Part shown: piece by piece, positions 53,256 through 61,954 of the stretch
Layout of the letters: every line of letters begins with the position of its first letter
How positions within the stretch are numbered: the stretch's first letter is position 1
Origin: Herbidospora solisilvae
GTDB taxonomy: Bacteria; Actinomycetota; Actinomycetes; Streptosporangiales; Streptosporangiaceae
DNA: 64,000 nt
NCBI RefSeq assembly: GCF_009901565.1
Contig: NZ_WXEW01000001.1
Location: 248,001 to 312,000, forward strand
Reading direction: 5' to 3'
The notes under the pieces: generated by a model
What the model saw: only the letters and a program-made list of their open reading frames with translations
What the model was told of the DNA's origin: nothing
The model's database searches: none
Program-made: the position numbers and the translations under genes

Positions 53256-53828
53256 GGCGGTCGCCCGTCCGGCCGTCGCGGTGGCCAGCCACTCCTCGAA
53301 CCCGGCGGGGTCGGCCACCGCGACGTCGAAGGCCACTCCCGAGCCGTAGGTGACCCCGCGCACGTCGTAACGGCCACGCAGGTCGTTCTCCAGCCGGCCC
53401 GCGTGGGCGTGGTCGATCGACACCGTCACCAGGCGGGCCTCGACCATCGTGACCGGTCTCACCCGGTCGAGGGTCTCCCCCACCGCGCCGCCGTAGGCCC
53501 GCACCAGCCCTCCGGCGCCCAGCAGCACGCCGCCGAAGAAGCGGGTCACCACCGTCACCACGTCGGCGTAGCCGCGCCGGAGCAGCACGTCGAGCATCGG
53601 GGTGCCGGCCGTGCCGCCCGGTTCGCCGTCGTCGTCGGAGCGGCGCGCGCCGGCGCCGATGACGTAGGCGGTGCAGTTGTGGGTGGCGTCGGCGTAGAGG
53701 GCGCGGCGGGCCGAGATGAACTCGCGGGCGGCCTGTTCCGAGGGGGCCGGCGCGACGGCGCAGACGAACCGCGACCGCCGCACCTCCGTCTCGTGTTCGA
53801 CCACGTCGTCGAGGGTCTTGTACGGCAC
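53214..53828 (-). CDS. YigZ/IMPACT-family protein
   Basis: 204 aa. N-terminal UPF0029 domain with RSRFVCAVAP, ATHNCTAYVIG, DDDGEPGGTAGTPMLDVL and TRFFGGVLLGAGGLVRAYGG, and a C-terminal DUF1949-type domain. Related to the translation regulator IMPACT; bacterial role unclear. GTG 53826-53828. 29 bp after the cupin gene. Confidence 0.9.
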   Translation of the reverse strand: MPYKTLDDVVEHETEVRRSRFVCAVAPAPSEQAAREFISARRALYADATHNCTAYVIGAGARRSDDDGEPGGTAGTPMLDVLLRRGYADVVTVVTRFFGGVLLGAGGLVRAYGGAVGETLDRVRPVTMVEARLVTVSIDHAHAGRLENDLRGRYDVRGVTYGSGVAFDVAVADPAGFEEWLATATAGRATASAGDLLFVRAEDA

Positions 53829-53857
53829 CGCGACAGACTAGCCCCGCCCCGGCGCCT

Positions 53858-54310
53858 TTACAAAGTAGATCCCAATGACGGGAGATTGACCACGATCGCC
53901 TCCTGCGACGACCGCGCGATCACCACCACCGCCTCCTCGTCGGGCGAGGGGTTCTCCTCCCGGTGCGGCGTGAACGGCGGCACGTACACGTAGTCGCCCG
54001 GCGAGGCGTCGATCCGCCGCTCCGCGCCGTCGTCGCCGAGGAAGACGAACGACGGGTGCCCGCTGACGACGTAGATCGCGGTCTCGGAGTCGCCGTGGTG
54101 GTGGTCGGCCGATCGGGTGGACGGGGCGACGTGGGTCTGCCCCATCCAGAGCCGGGCCGAGCCGACGCTCTGCCCGCTGATGGCCGCCCGCCGGTACATC
54201 CCGGACGTCTGGGCCGTCTCGTCCGACAACCCGGCGGGCACGACGTGGTGCAGCGGTTCGTGGAAGGACAAACCGGGTCTCCTAGGTGAAGGATCCGAAA
54301 GTTCCGTCAT
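53858..54310 (-). CDS. Cupin-domain protein
   Basis: 150 aa. Single cupin barrel: HHHGDSETAIYVVSGHPSFVFLG (motif 1) and PGDYVYVPPFTPHREENPS (motif 2), which supply three His and a Glu for a metal. Starts at ATG 54308-54310 inside the end of the flavin reductase gene (29-bp overlap). Could be an isomerase, dioxygenase or sensor; not assignable. Confidence 0.85.
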   Translation of the reverse strand: MTELSDPSPRRPGLSFHEPLHHVVPAGLSDETAQTSGMYRRAAISGQSVGSARLWMGQTHVAPSTRSADHHHGDSETAIYVVSGHPSFVFLGDDGAERRIDASPGDYVYVPPFTPHREENPSPDEEAVVVIARSSQEAIVVNLPSLGSTL

Positions 54311-54770
54311 GGTAGAGCAGCGGCCGCCGTCCGGGGATCGTCTCCCCCTCGGTGACCAGGCCGACCACCAGCCGGTGGTCCCCCGCCACGAACCGTTCCC
54401 TGATCTCGCACCGCAACCACGCCGCCACGCCGTGGAGCACGGGTTCACCGGTGTCGAGGACGTCGTACCCGGTCTCCGGGCCGAAGCGGTCGGCGCCGCT
54501 GCGCGCGAACAGCACGGCCAGGTCGCGCTGGGACTCGCCCAGGATGTGGACGACGAAGCTGTCCCGGTCGCGGATCGCGGGCCAGCTCGACGACCCCAGC
54601 CCGATGCCGAAGGTGACCAGCGGCGGTTCCATCGAGACGGATGCGAGGGAGGTGGCGGTGAACCCGACCGGCCCCGCCGTGGTGACGACGGCCACGCCGG
54701 CGGCGTGGCGGCGGAAGGCGCTGCGGAACAGGTCGCGGGTGTCGGTCTCGACGTCGGGGGGGATTCTCAT
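54282..54770 (-). CDS. Flavin reductase-like domain protein
   Basis: 162 aa. FMN-binding split-barrel of the flavin reductase family: RHAAGVAVVTTAGPVGFTATSLASVSMEPPLV and a C-terminal LVVGLVTEGE. Supplies reduced flavin to a two-component monooxygenase; none is adjacent. ATG 54768-54770 chosen. A clear sigma-70 promoter lies 100 bp upstream. First gene of a unit with the cupin and YigZ genes. Confidence 0.87.
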   Translation of the reverse strand: MRIPPDVETDTRDLFRSAFRRHAAGVAVVTTAGPVGFTATSLASVSMEPPLVTFGIGLGSSSWPAIRDRDSFVVHILGESQRDLAVLFARSGADRFGPETGYDVLDTGEPVLHGVAAWLRCEIRERFVAGDHRLVVGLVTEGETIPGRRPLLYHDGTFGSFT

Positions 54771-54865
54771 GGTTCCACCTCTGAATGGTTCCGGCGCATC
54801 GCCGATCCGGGGGCGCGGCAAATCCGACACGGCCGTCACGGTGTTCCTCTCGTTCAGGTCCCTTC

Positions 54866-54894
54866 ATCGTAGAAATACCCCTAATACCTGTCAA
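54866..54894 (-). promoter_or_regulatory. Consensus sigma-70 promoter of the flavin reductase unit
   Basis: TTGACA (minus strand, 54894-54889), exactly 17 bp, then TACGAT (54871-54866); start point expected near 54859, leaving a leader of about 90 bases. An 8-bp palindrome CAATATTG (54892-54899) touches the -35 and GGTATT repeats occur in the spacer, so a regulator may bind here. Confidence 0.7.
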
Positions 54895-54940
54895 TATTGT
54901 AGGGAATTGGCCCGCGCGTAATCCCGAAGAGACCGGCCCC

Positions 54941-55537
54941 CTACGAACGGGCCCGCCGCCGCACCCACACCATGGTCACCAGGCCGACCACGACCGCCAC
55001 GGCCAGCGCCGCCCAGGACAGCTGCTTCAGCCACCGCTCGGCCGCGACGCCCACGTAGTAGACGACCGCCGTGGTCCCCCCGGCCCACACGATCGCGCCC
55101 AGCACGTTCGCGGCCAGGAACCGCCAGTACGGCAGGTGCAGCGCCCCCGCCAGCGGCCCCGCCAGGATCCGCAGCAGCGCCACGAACCGCCCGAAGAACA
55201 CCGCCCACACGCCCCAGCGCCGGAACAGCGCCTTGGCCCGCCCGACGTGCTCGTCTCCGAAGTGCCGGGGGAACCGCCGCCCCAGCCGGTCGAACAGCCC
55301 CTGCCCGCCCCGATGGCCGATGGCGAAGCCGATGGAGTCGCCCACGATGGCCCCGGCGGTCGCGCACCCGCCGACCACCAGCGGGTCGACGATGCCCTGG
55401 GCCGCCATGAGAGACGCGCTGACCAGCACGATCTCCCCCGGCAACGGAATGCCGAGGCTCTCGATCCCGATGACCAGACCCACGACGACGTAGATCCAGA
55501 GATCCGGGATCGACTGCAGCCAGTGTTCGACGCCCAT
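54941..55537 (-). CDS. DedA-family membrane protein
   Basis: 198 aa. VTT/DedA domain with GIPLPGEIVLV, GAIVGDSIGFAIGHRGG and FFGRFVALLRILAGPLAG, four or five helices. DedA proteins affect membrane lipid flipping (undecaprenyl phosphate or phospholipid) and proton homeostasis. ATG 55535-55537 lies 10 bp after the menD stop, so it is probably the third gene of a menC-menD-dedA operon. Confidence 0.9.
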   Translation of the reverse strand: MGVEHWLQSIPDLWIYVVVGLVIGIESLGIPLPGEIVLVSASLMAAQGIVDPLVVGGCATAGAIVGDSIGFAIGHRGGQGLFDRLGRRFPRHFGDEHVGRAKALFRRWGVWAVFFGRFVALLRILAGPLAGALHLPYWRFLAANVLGAIVWAGGTTAVVYYVGVAAERWLKQLSWAALAVAVVVGLVTMVWVRRRARS

Positions 55538-55547
55538 CCGACTCCCT

Positions 55548-57188
55548 CTAGCCGATCGCCGCCCGGACGGCGTCGCGCATCGCCACGTGGACCGCCGCGT
55601 TGGCGTTCCGGTCGGTGCGGGCCTCCACCAGGCGGGGCCCCTCGCCGCGGATCGCCTTGGCCAGGTCGTCGGGGTCGCTGACCACGCTGTAGGGCGTGCC
55701 CGTCGCGGCCGCGAGGTAGCCGAGGTCGACGCCGTGGGGCGTACCGAAGATGCGCTCGAACGAACCGCCGAGCGACGACTGCGGCAGCAGGGAGAAGATC
55801 CCGCCGCCGTCGTTGTTGACCACCACGACGCACAGGTCGGGCCGGGGCTCCCGGGGCCCGATGACCAGCCCGTTGTGGTCGTGGAGGAAGGACAGGTCGC
55901 CCATCAGGGCGTAGGCGCGGCCGTGGTGGGCCAGCGCCGCCCCGGCCGCCGTCGACACCAGGCCGTCGATTCCGGACGCCCCCCGGTTGGCCATCAGCCG
56001 CACCCCGCGCCGGGGCCGCATGGCCTGGTCGAGGTCGCGGACCGGCATCGAGGAGCCGCAGAACAGCAGCGACCCGTTCGGGATGATCGCGGCCAGGTCG
56101 CGGGCCAGCCGGGGCTCGCTCAGGCCGCCCGCGTCGAGCACGTCGTCGACGGCGTGGCGGGCCGCCATCTCGGCCCGCCGCCAGGCGTTCAGCCACTGGT
56201 CGCCGCCGGCCGCGACGGGGATCTCCACCGCCTGCGCCACCTGGGTGGCCGACCGCGTCGGATCGGGCCAGCGGGTCAGGTCGCGGGCGACCACGACGTG
56301 TTCCTGGGCCCGCTTCAGCCAGGCCAGCAGGGGCCGCGACAGGCCGGGCCGCCCGAGGGTGACCACCACGTCGGGCCGGTGGGCCTCGGCGAAACCGGGG
56401 GTGCCGAGCAGGAAGTGGTAGGTCGAGATCGCCGTGTCGCCGTAGCGGCCGCCGCCGTTGGGCTCCGAGAGCACCGGCCAGCCCGCCATCCCGGCCGCCG
56501 CGACGTAGCGCCGCACGTTGGTCGCGCCGTCGCCCACCACCAGGACCCCGCGCCGGGTCGCCGGGATGTGCAGCGCCGACGACGGCGGAGCAACCCGGGC
56601 CCGCACCCACGGCCCGTTCGCGTCGAGCGTCTCGGGCCAGTCGTCGTTCCCGTCGGGGACGAGCGGCTCCCGGAACGCCACGTTGAGGTGCACCGGGCCG
56701 GGGTCGCCCGGCCCCTCGGCCCGCTGGTAGGCGCGGCAGGCCAGCGACCGCCAGTAGGCCACCTGCCCCGGCCGCTCCTCGGGCACCCCGACCTCGGCGA
56801 ACCACCGCACGGCCGAGCCGAACAGCTTCACCTGGTCGATCGTCTGGTTGGCGCCGGTCCCGCGCAGCTCCGGCGGCCGGTCGGCGGTGAGCAGCAGCAG
56901 CGGCACCCCCGACTCGCTCGCCTCGATCACGGCGGGATGCAGGTTCGCCGCGGCCGTTCCGGACGTCGTGACCACCACGACCGGCTTCTCCAGGCGCCGG
57001 GCCAGCCCGAGCGCGAGGAACCCGGCCGAGCGTTCGTCGGTGCGCACGTGGAGCCGGATCCGCGGGTCGTCGTGGAGCGCCAGCGCCAGGGGCGCCGACC
57101 GGGACCCGGGTGCGACCACCGCCTCGGTGACCCCGCACCACGCCAGTTCGTCGACGAGCACGGTCGCCAGCGCGGTAGCCGGATTCAC
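55548..57188 (-). CDS. menD: 2-succinyl-5-enolpyruvyl-6-hydroxy-3-cyclohexene-1-carboxylate synthase
   Basis: 546 aa ThDP enzyme that joins isochorismate and 2-oxoglutarate. N-terminal PYR domain with APGSRSAPLALAL, TDERSAGFLALG (ThDP-activating Glu) and TSGTAAANLHPAVIEA; C-terminal PP domain with GDLSFLHDHNGL and VVVNNDGGGIFS. GTG 57186-57188 overlaps the menC stop (GTGA). Length is normal for the family. Confidence 0.94.
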   Translation of the reverse strand: MNPATALATVLVDELAWCGVTEAVVAPGSRSAPLALALHDDPRIRLHVRTDERSAGFLALGLARRLEKPVVVVTTSGTAAANLHPAVIEASESGVPLLLLTADRPPELRGTGANQTIDQVKLFGSAVRWFAEVGVPEERPGQVAYWRSLACRAYQRAEGPGDPGPVHLNVAFREPLVPDGNDDWPETLDANGPWVRARVAPPSSALHIPATRRGVLVVGDGATNVRRYVAAAGMAGWPVLSEPNGGGRYGDTAISTYHFLLGTPGFAEAHRPDVVVTLGRPGLSRPLLAWLKRAQEHVVVARDLTRWPDPTRSATQVAQAVEIPVAAGGDQWLNAWRRAEMAARHAVDDVLDAGGLSEPRLARDLAAIIPNGSLLFCGSSMPVRDLDQAMRPRRGVRLMANRGASGIDGLVSTAAGAALAHHGRAYALMGDLSFLHDHNGLVIGPREPRPDLCVVVVNNDGGGIFSLLPQSSLGGSFERIFGTPHGVDLGYLAAATGTPYSVVSDPDDLAKAIRGEGPRLVEARTDRNANAAVHVAMRDAVRAAIG

Positions 57189-58105
57189 GCGGCGGCCCCC
57201 TCCATCCGCCGAATCCACTCCGGCGACTCGATCTCGAAACGCGCCAGGGCGTCTTCGTCCACCTCGGGACGCCGCACGCGCAGGACCCCCTGCTCCTCTG
57301 CCAGCGGATCGGCCACGACATCCCCGGCCAGAAGCGACATGGTCCCGAGTCCGCAAGCGTACGGCAATTCGGGCAGCGCGGCGGCCAGCGCGAGCCCCGC
57401 CGCCAGGCCCACCGAGGTCTCCACGGCCGACGACACGACGGCCGGCAGACCGCACGCCTCCACCACCCGCAGGGCACTGGCGACCCCGCCGAGCGGCTGC
57501 ACCTTCACGACCGCGATGTCGGCCGCCCCGGCGGCCCTGACCTTCAGCGGGTCCTCCGCCCTGCGGATCGACTCGTCGGCGGCGACCGGGACGTCGACCC
57601 GCCGCCGGACCCGGGCCAGCTCGTCGAGGGTCGCGCACGGCTGCTCGACGTACTCCAGGGCGAACCGGTCGAGTTCCTTGATCGCGCGGACGGCGTCGTC
57701 GACGTCCCAGCCGCCGTTCGCGTCGACCCGCACCTTCCCGCCCGGCCCCAGGGCGTCGCGCACCGCCTCCACCCTGGCCAGGTCGTCGGCGAGCGTCTGG
57801 CCCGCCTCGGCGACCTTGACCTTGGCCGTGGCGCAGCCCGAGGCGCGCACCATCGCGGCGGCCTTACCGGGCCCGACCGCCGGCACGGTCGTGTTCACCG
57901 GCACGACCGCGCGCACCGGTTCGGGCCAGCCCTCGAACGCGGCCTCCCGCGCGCAGGCCAGCCACCGGGCGCACTCGGCCGGACCGTACTCGGGGAAGGG
58001 GGAGAACTCCCCCCACCCGTGGGGGCCCCTGATCAGGATGCCCTCCCGTGCGGTCTGCCCCCGGAACCGGACCACCATGGGAATCCGGAACACCCGCAGC
58101 TCCAC
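57185..58105 (-). CDS. menC: o-Succinylbenzoate synthase
   Basis: 306 aa enolase-superfamily enzyme. Catalytic Lys in AKVKV (about 108-112), metal ligands in VRVDANGGW, EYVEQPC and ADES, second base Lys in VVKVQPLGG. Dehydrates SHCHC to o-succinylbenzoate. GTG 58103-58105 preceded by GGGAGGG and giving the family N-terminus (VELRVFRIP). Coupled to menD and divergent from menE across 45 bp. Confidence 0.93.
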   Translation of the reverse strand: MELRVFRIPMVVRFRGQTAREGILIRGPHGWGEFSPFPEYGPAECARWLACAREAAFEGWPEPVRAVVPVNTTVPAVGPGKAAAMVRASGCATAKVKVAEAGQTLADDLARVEAVRDALGPGGKVRVDANGGWDVDDAVRAIKELDRFALEYVEQPCATLDELARVRRRVDVPVAADESIRRAEDPLKVRAAGAADIAVVKVQPLGGVASALRVVEACGLPAVVSSAVETSVGLAAGLALAAALPELPYACGLGTMSLLAGDVVADPLAEEQGVLRVRRPEVDEDALARFEIESPEWIRRMEGAAA

Positions 58106-58150
58106 GCCGCCCTCCCCGCTCTCCGGCACCGGCCCGGCTACCCTGACCAG

Positions 58151-59257
58151 GTGGTCGATCGTCCGGTGCACGCACTCATCCTGCCGCCAGGTCCCGCCCT
58201 CGCCGAGGCGGTGGCCGCCGCGCTCGACGGCGGCGGCCCGGCGATCCTGCCAGTCGCGCCATCGTTGCCCGACCGGGCGGTCAGGGCCCTGTTCGACACG
58301 CTGCGGCCGACCCATGTCACCACACCCGACGGCACGAGCGTGCTCCCGGAGGGCGTGCCGGCAGAAGACGACACGGCCGTGATCATCGCCACATCGGGGT
58401 CCACCGGGGTCCCGAAGGGCGTCGAGCTCTCGGCGCGCGCCCTGCTGGCCTCGGCGCGGGCCTCGCTCGACCGGATCGGCGCCCGGCCCGGCGACCGGTG
58501 GTTGTGCTGCCTGCCGCCCTCCCACGTGTCCGGGCTCCAGGTCATCACGCGGGCGCTGCTGTGCGGCACCGACCCGATCGTCCACGAGTCCTTCGACCCC
58601 GGGAAGGTGCTGGCCTCCGGGGCCGACCACGTCTCGCTGGTGCCGACCCAGCTCCGCCGGCTGCCCGACGTGTCGGCGTTCACCACGATCCTGCTGGGCG
58701 GCGCCCCCGCGACCGCCGAGCTGAAGGCCCGGCATCCGCGGATCTTCCACACCTACGGCATGACGGAGACCTGCGGCGGCTGCGTGTACGACGGCCGCCC
58801 CCTTGACAATGTAGATCTCAAACTCGACGCGGAGGGCCGCGTCATGATCGCCGGCCCGATGCTCATGAACGGCCACCGTCTCGGCCCCCGCCTGACCGGC
58901 CCGTGGTTCACCACGAGCGACCTCGGCGAGATCGAGGACGGGGAGCTGCGCGTCCTGGGCCGGGCCGACGACGTGATCAACACCGGGGGCCACAAGGTCG
59001 TCGCCGGGGTCGTCCAGAGCGTGCTGGCGACGCACCCCAAGGTGCGGGAGGTCGTCGTGGTCGGGCGTCCCGACCCGGAGTGGGGGCAGATCGTGGTGGC
59101 GGTCGTGGCGGGCGAGGCGACGCTGGAGGAGCTGCGCGGCCATGCCAAATCGGAACTGCCCGCCTATGCCGCGCCGAAGGCGTTGGTGCAGGTCACGGCA
59201 CTTCCCCTGCTCCCCAACGGCAAACCCGATATGGTTACCATACGGAACCAAGTATGA
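58151..59257 (+). CDS. menE: o-Succinylbenzoate-CoA ligase
   Basis: 368 aa, compact AMP-binding (ANL) enzyme: P-loop TSGSTGVPKGVEL, YGMTETCGG, RADDVINTGGHKV hinge and C-terminal Lys in NGKPDM. Activates o-succinylbenzoate for MenB. GTG 58151 has TACCCT (58139-58144) 6 bp upstream, so it is probably leaderless. Divergent from menC. Confidence 0.92.
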   Translation: MVDRPVHALILPPGPALAEAVAAALDGGGPAILPVAPSLPDRAVRALFDTLRPTHVTTPDGTSVLPEGVPAEDDTAVIIATSGSTGVPKGVELSARALLASARASLDRIGARPGDRWLCCLPPSHVSGLQVITRALLCGTDPIVHESFDPGKVLASGADHVSLVPTQLRRLPDVSAFTTILLGGAPATAELKARHPRIFHTYGMTETCGGCVYDGRPLDNVDLKLDAEGRVMIAGPMLMNGHRLGPRLTGPWFTTSDLGEIEDGELRVLGRADDVINTGGHKVVAGVVQSVLATHPKVREVVVVGRPDPEWGQIVVAVVAGEATLEELRGHAKSELPAYAAPKALVQVTALPLLPNGKPDMVTIRNQV

Positions 59258-59273
59258 CAATCATCCGTCATAC
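59230..59273. promoter_or_regulatory. Two adjacent palindromes at the menE 3' end
   Basis: TATGGT-T-ACCATA (59230-59242) and GTATGAC-N8-GTCATAC (59252-59258/59267-59273) are both perfect. They overlap the last codons of menE and lie 32-75 bp before the small secreted-protein gene; candidate operators for that gene. Confidence 0.5.
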
Positions 59274-59304
59274 GATCAGGTAGCCCGACGAAAGGAAGCA
59301 GACC

Positions 59305-59610
59305 ATGATCCCGACCCCGAGGATGCTGATCTCCGCAGGGATCGTCGGTGTCATCGTCGTCGGTGGCGTGGCCGTGGCGGCCACCGCGTCGGCCGGGCGC
59401 ATCGAATTCGAGCAGCAGCGCCTGCTCAAGACCGTCGGGGAGAAGGCCGAGGAGACCACCTCCGCGCCCACCCCGGAGCCGGTCCCCTCCAACGTCGTGG
59501 TCAGGGAGCTGGAGACCGACCCCGAAGAGGTCACCGGCTACTGGACGCCCGAGAACCTGGAGCAGGCCGAGCCCATGACCATCCCCCGCGTCGAGGTCGA
59601 GCTCAACTGA
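59305..59610 (+). CDS. Small exported or membrane-anchored protein, unknown
   Basis: 101 aa. N-terminal hydrophobic helix (MLISAGIVGVIVVGGVAVAA, about 7-26) as signal or anchor, then a polar acidic domain with a Thr/Pro-rich linker. AAAGGAAG ribosome-binding site precedes ATG 59305. Not recognised. Palindromes upstream suggest specific regulation. A 156-bp gap follows before the sigma factor. Confidence 0.72.
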   Translation: MIPTPRMLISAGIVGVIVVGGVAVAATASAGRIEFEQQRLLKTVGEKAEETTSAPTPEPVPSNVVVRELETDPEEVTGYWTPENLEQAEPMTIPRVEVELN

Positions 59611-59645
59611 GGAGACCGCCCATTTCCGTGCGGTTTAGGTAACAC

Positions 59646-59671
59646 GGGAACAAATATCCGGCGTTGGCGTT
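59646..59671 (+). promoter_or_regulatory. ECF (SigR-like) promoter candidate of the sigma-70 gene
   Basis: GGGAAC (59646-59651), 17 bp, GTT (59669-59671) resembles ECF promoters of the GGAAC-N16-18-GTT class; in Streptomyces hrdB has a SigR-dependent promoter. About 96 bp before the ATG of the sigma gene. Confidence 0.4.
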
Positions 59672-59766
59672 CTTACTAAGGCAGCCGTGTTGGCGCGAGG
59701 TCGCCCGGGCGTGCCTGAACCCATTGACGACGAATCTTTGATCTCCGCGAAGGAGGAGGTGTCCTC

Positions 59767-61002
59767 ATGCCCCGAACCGCCGTGGCGTCTACCTCGCCCG
59801 CGCGCGAGGCCGTTCCGACGACTCTCGACCAGCTCCTGGAGCGGGGACGTAAGCAGGGCCGCCTTTCCCTGTCAGAACTGCGCGAGGCGTTCGTGGACGC
59901 CGGGGTGAGCGCGACGAAGGCCCGCGGGATCCTGCGCGGCCTCACCGAGGCCGGAGTGAGCCTCGCCGAGACCACCGACGACACTACGAAGGTTACGACC
60001 CCTGTCAAGGACGACGAGGAGATCTCCGAGACCGACATCGAGGCCGAGGCCGCCGCGGTCGACCTCGACGACACCTCCTCGGCGATGGGCGACTCCGTCC
60101 ACACCTACCTGAAGTCGATCGGCCGCCGCACCCTGCTCACCGCCGCCCAGGAGGTCGAGCTGGCCCGCCGCATCGAAGCGGGCCTGTACGCCGAGTACAA
60201 GCTCGACCTGGCCGAGGAGACCGGCCGGCGACTGTCCGCCGTCGAGCGCGAGGACCTGGAATGGGTCATCGAGGACGGCCGGCGGGCCAAGGACCACATG
60301 CTGGAGGCCAACCTCCGCCTGGTGGTCTCGGTGGCCAAGAAGTACACCGACCGCGGCATGGCCCTGCTCGACGTCGTGCAGGAGGGCAACCTCGGCCTCA
60401 TCAGGGCCGTGGAGAAGTTCGACTACACCAAGGGCTTCAAGTTCTCCACCTACGCCATGTGGTGGATCCGGCAGGCCATCCAGCGCGGCTTCGCCGACTC
60501 CGCCCGCACGATCCGGCTCCCCGTCCACGTGCTGGAGATGCTGTCCAAGCTCTCCCGCGTGGAGCGCGACATGCACCAGCGCCTCGGCCGCGAGCCCACG
60601 CCCGAGGAACTGGCCGTGGAGCTCGACAAGACCCCCGACCAGATCGAGGAGCTGCTGCGCACCAGCCGCCAGCCGATCAGCCTCGACAGCACGATCGGCG
60701 AGGACGGCGAGACCCGGATCGGCGACCTCATCGAGGACGTCGACTCGCTGGAGGCCTCCGAGGTGGTCGACCGGCAGCTGCTGGCCGAGCAGCTCAAGGG
60801 CGTGCTGAGCAACCTGTCCCCGCGCGAGGCCAAGATCATGGCCCTGCGCTTCGGCCTGGCCGACGGCAAGCCCCACACGCTCGACGAGATCGGCAAGCAC
60901 CTGGGCCTGACCCGCGAGCGCATCCGCCAGCTGGAGAAGGAGTCCCTCTCCAAGCTCCGCCACCCCAGCAACGCCCGCCCGCTCCTCGACTGGGCGAGCT
61001 AG
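59767..61002 (+). CDS. RpoD/HrdB-type sigma-70 factor (group 1 or 2)
   Basis: 411 aa. Region 1.2 (DSVHTYLKSIGRRTLLTAAQEVELARRIE), region 2 with the -10 reading helix (FDYTKGFKFSTYAMWWIRQAIQRGFAD), region 3 and region 4.2 (HTLDEIGKHLGLTRERIRQLEKESLSKLR). N-terminus (1-110) resembles HrdB. The chain ends HPSNARPLLDWAS rather than the QVLRDYLD-type end of the primary HrdB, so it may be a second principal-like factor. AAGGAGGAGG precedes ATG 59767. Followed by a strong terminator. Confidence 0.9.
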   Translation: MPRTAVASTSPAREAVPTTLDQLLERGRKQGRLSLSELREAFVDAGVSATKARGILRGLTEAGVSLAETTDDTTKVTTPVKDDEEISETDIEAEAAAVDLDDTSSAMGDSVHTYLKSIGRRTLLTAAQEVELARRIEAGLYAEYKLDLAEETGRRLSAVEREDLEWVIEDGRRAKDHMLEANLRLVVSVAKKYTDRGMALLDVVQEGNLGLIRAVEKFDYTKGFKFSTYAMWWIRQAIQRGFADSARTIRLPVHVLEMLSKLSRVERDMHQRLGREPTPEELAVELDKTPDQIEELLRTSRQPISLDSTIGEDGETRIGDLIEDVDSLEASEVVDRQLLAEQLKGVLSNLSPREAKIMALRFGLADGKPHTLDEIGKHLGLTRERIRQLEKESLSKLRHPSNARPLLDWAS

Positions 61003-61049
61003 GAAACCTCCCGGTACGGGGTCTCGCTCCCGACCCGCACCGCCCCTTG

Positions 61050-61088
61050 GCCGGCCCGGCCGTCACCTCGCTCGACCGGGCCGGCTTT
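61050..61088 (+). terminator. Rho-independent terminator of the sigma-70 gene
   Basis: GCCGGCCCGG (61050-61059) and CCGGGCCGGC (61076-61085) form a perfect 10-bp stem with a 16-base loop followed by TTTCTC. Located 47 bp after the stop. Confidence 0.8.
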
Positions 61089-61089
61089 C

Positions 61090-61866
61090 TCATGACGTCA
61101 GCTCGATCAGCGACAGCACCGCGCCCGCCGGGTCGGTCACCACGGCCGCCCAGCCCGAGGGCAGGTCGAACGGCGGGACCTGGACGGCTCCGCCCAGGTC
61201 GGCCACGATCCGGCAGGCCTCCTGGCAGTCGGCGACCGCGAAGTAGACCATCCAGTGGGGCGGGATCTCCGGCGGCCACGCGTCGGTCATCTCGACCATC
61301 CCGGCCACCGTCGTCTTCGACCGCTTGAGGTCGAACTCGGTGTAGCTGCCGCTGCCGCTCAGGAACGGCGCCCGCCGGGCGTGCCAGCCGAACAGCCGGC
61401 CGTAGAAGGCCGCGGCCTCCTCGACGTCGCGGGCGGCCAGTTCCGTCCAGCAGAAGGCCCCCGGCGCCCCGCGCACCCCCGCCCCTTCGAGGGCGACCGG
61501 CTCCCACAAGGCGAACTCGGCCCCGGAGGGGTCGGCCAGCACGGTCCGCCAGCCCTGTTCGCGGCCCTCGTCGAAGATCTGCTCGGGTCCGGCGAGCACG
61601 CGGGCCCCGGCGTCGTCGGCGCGCCGTGTCGAGTCGTCGATGTCGTCGGCGGCGATGTGGACCAGCCAGGCCGGTCCGCCGGGACGGGCGGGCCCGAGCC
61701 CGGCGACCGGTTCGCCGCGCAGCAGCGCCGTGGAGTGGCTGCGTCCGCGCGGCTCGAAGTCCCAGGCGAAGACGCCGTGGTAGAACGCCTCGCTGAGCGC
61801 GAGATCGGCGGTGCCGACCTCGACCCAGCACGGCCGGCCCGCCGCGTACCTCACCCGTCCGGGCAT
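61090..61866 (-). CDS. VOC (glyoxalase/bleomycin resistance) family protein, two domains
   Basis: 258 aa with two beta-alpha-beta-beta-beta VOC modules (about 10-130 and 140-258), each with a Y/FYxxxFxW motif (AFYHGVFAWDF, AFYGRLFGWHA). Resembles actinobacterial proteins often called hydroxylase or glyoxalase; enzymatic or drug-binding role unknown. ATG 61864-61866 has GGAGGCCGGAGAG just upstream; an in-frame start further up adds 24 unlikely residues. Confidence 0.85.
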   Translation of the reverse strand: MPGRVRYAAGRPCWVEVGTADLALSEAFYHGVFAWDFEPRGRSHSTALLRGEPVAGLGPARPGGPAWLVHIAADDIDDSTRRADDAGARVLAGPEQIFDEGREQGWRTVLADPSGAEFALWEPVALEGAGVRGAPGAFCWTELAARDVEEAAAFYGRLFGWHARRAPFLSGSGSYTEFDLKRSKTTVAGMVEMTDAWPPEIPPHWMVYFAVADCQEACRIVADLGGAVQVPPFDLPSGWAAVVTDPAGAVLSLIELTS

Positions 61867-61954
61867 CTCTCCGGCCTCCCTGACCCCAAGGTAATCCTTA
61901 GACGGCGCAGCGTGCCGGTCCGTTGACGCCCCGGACATGCCCGAAGGGTATTTG

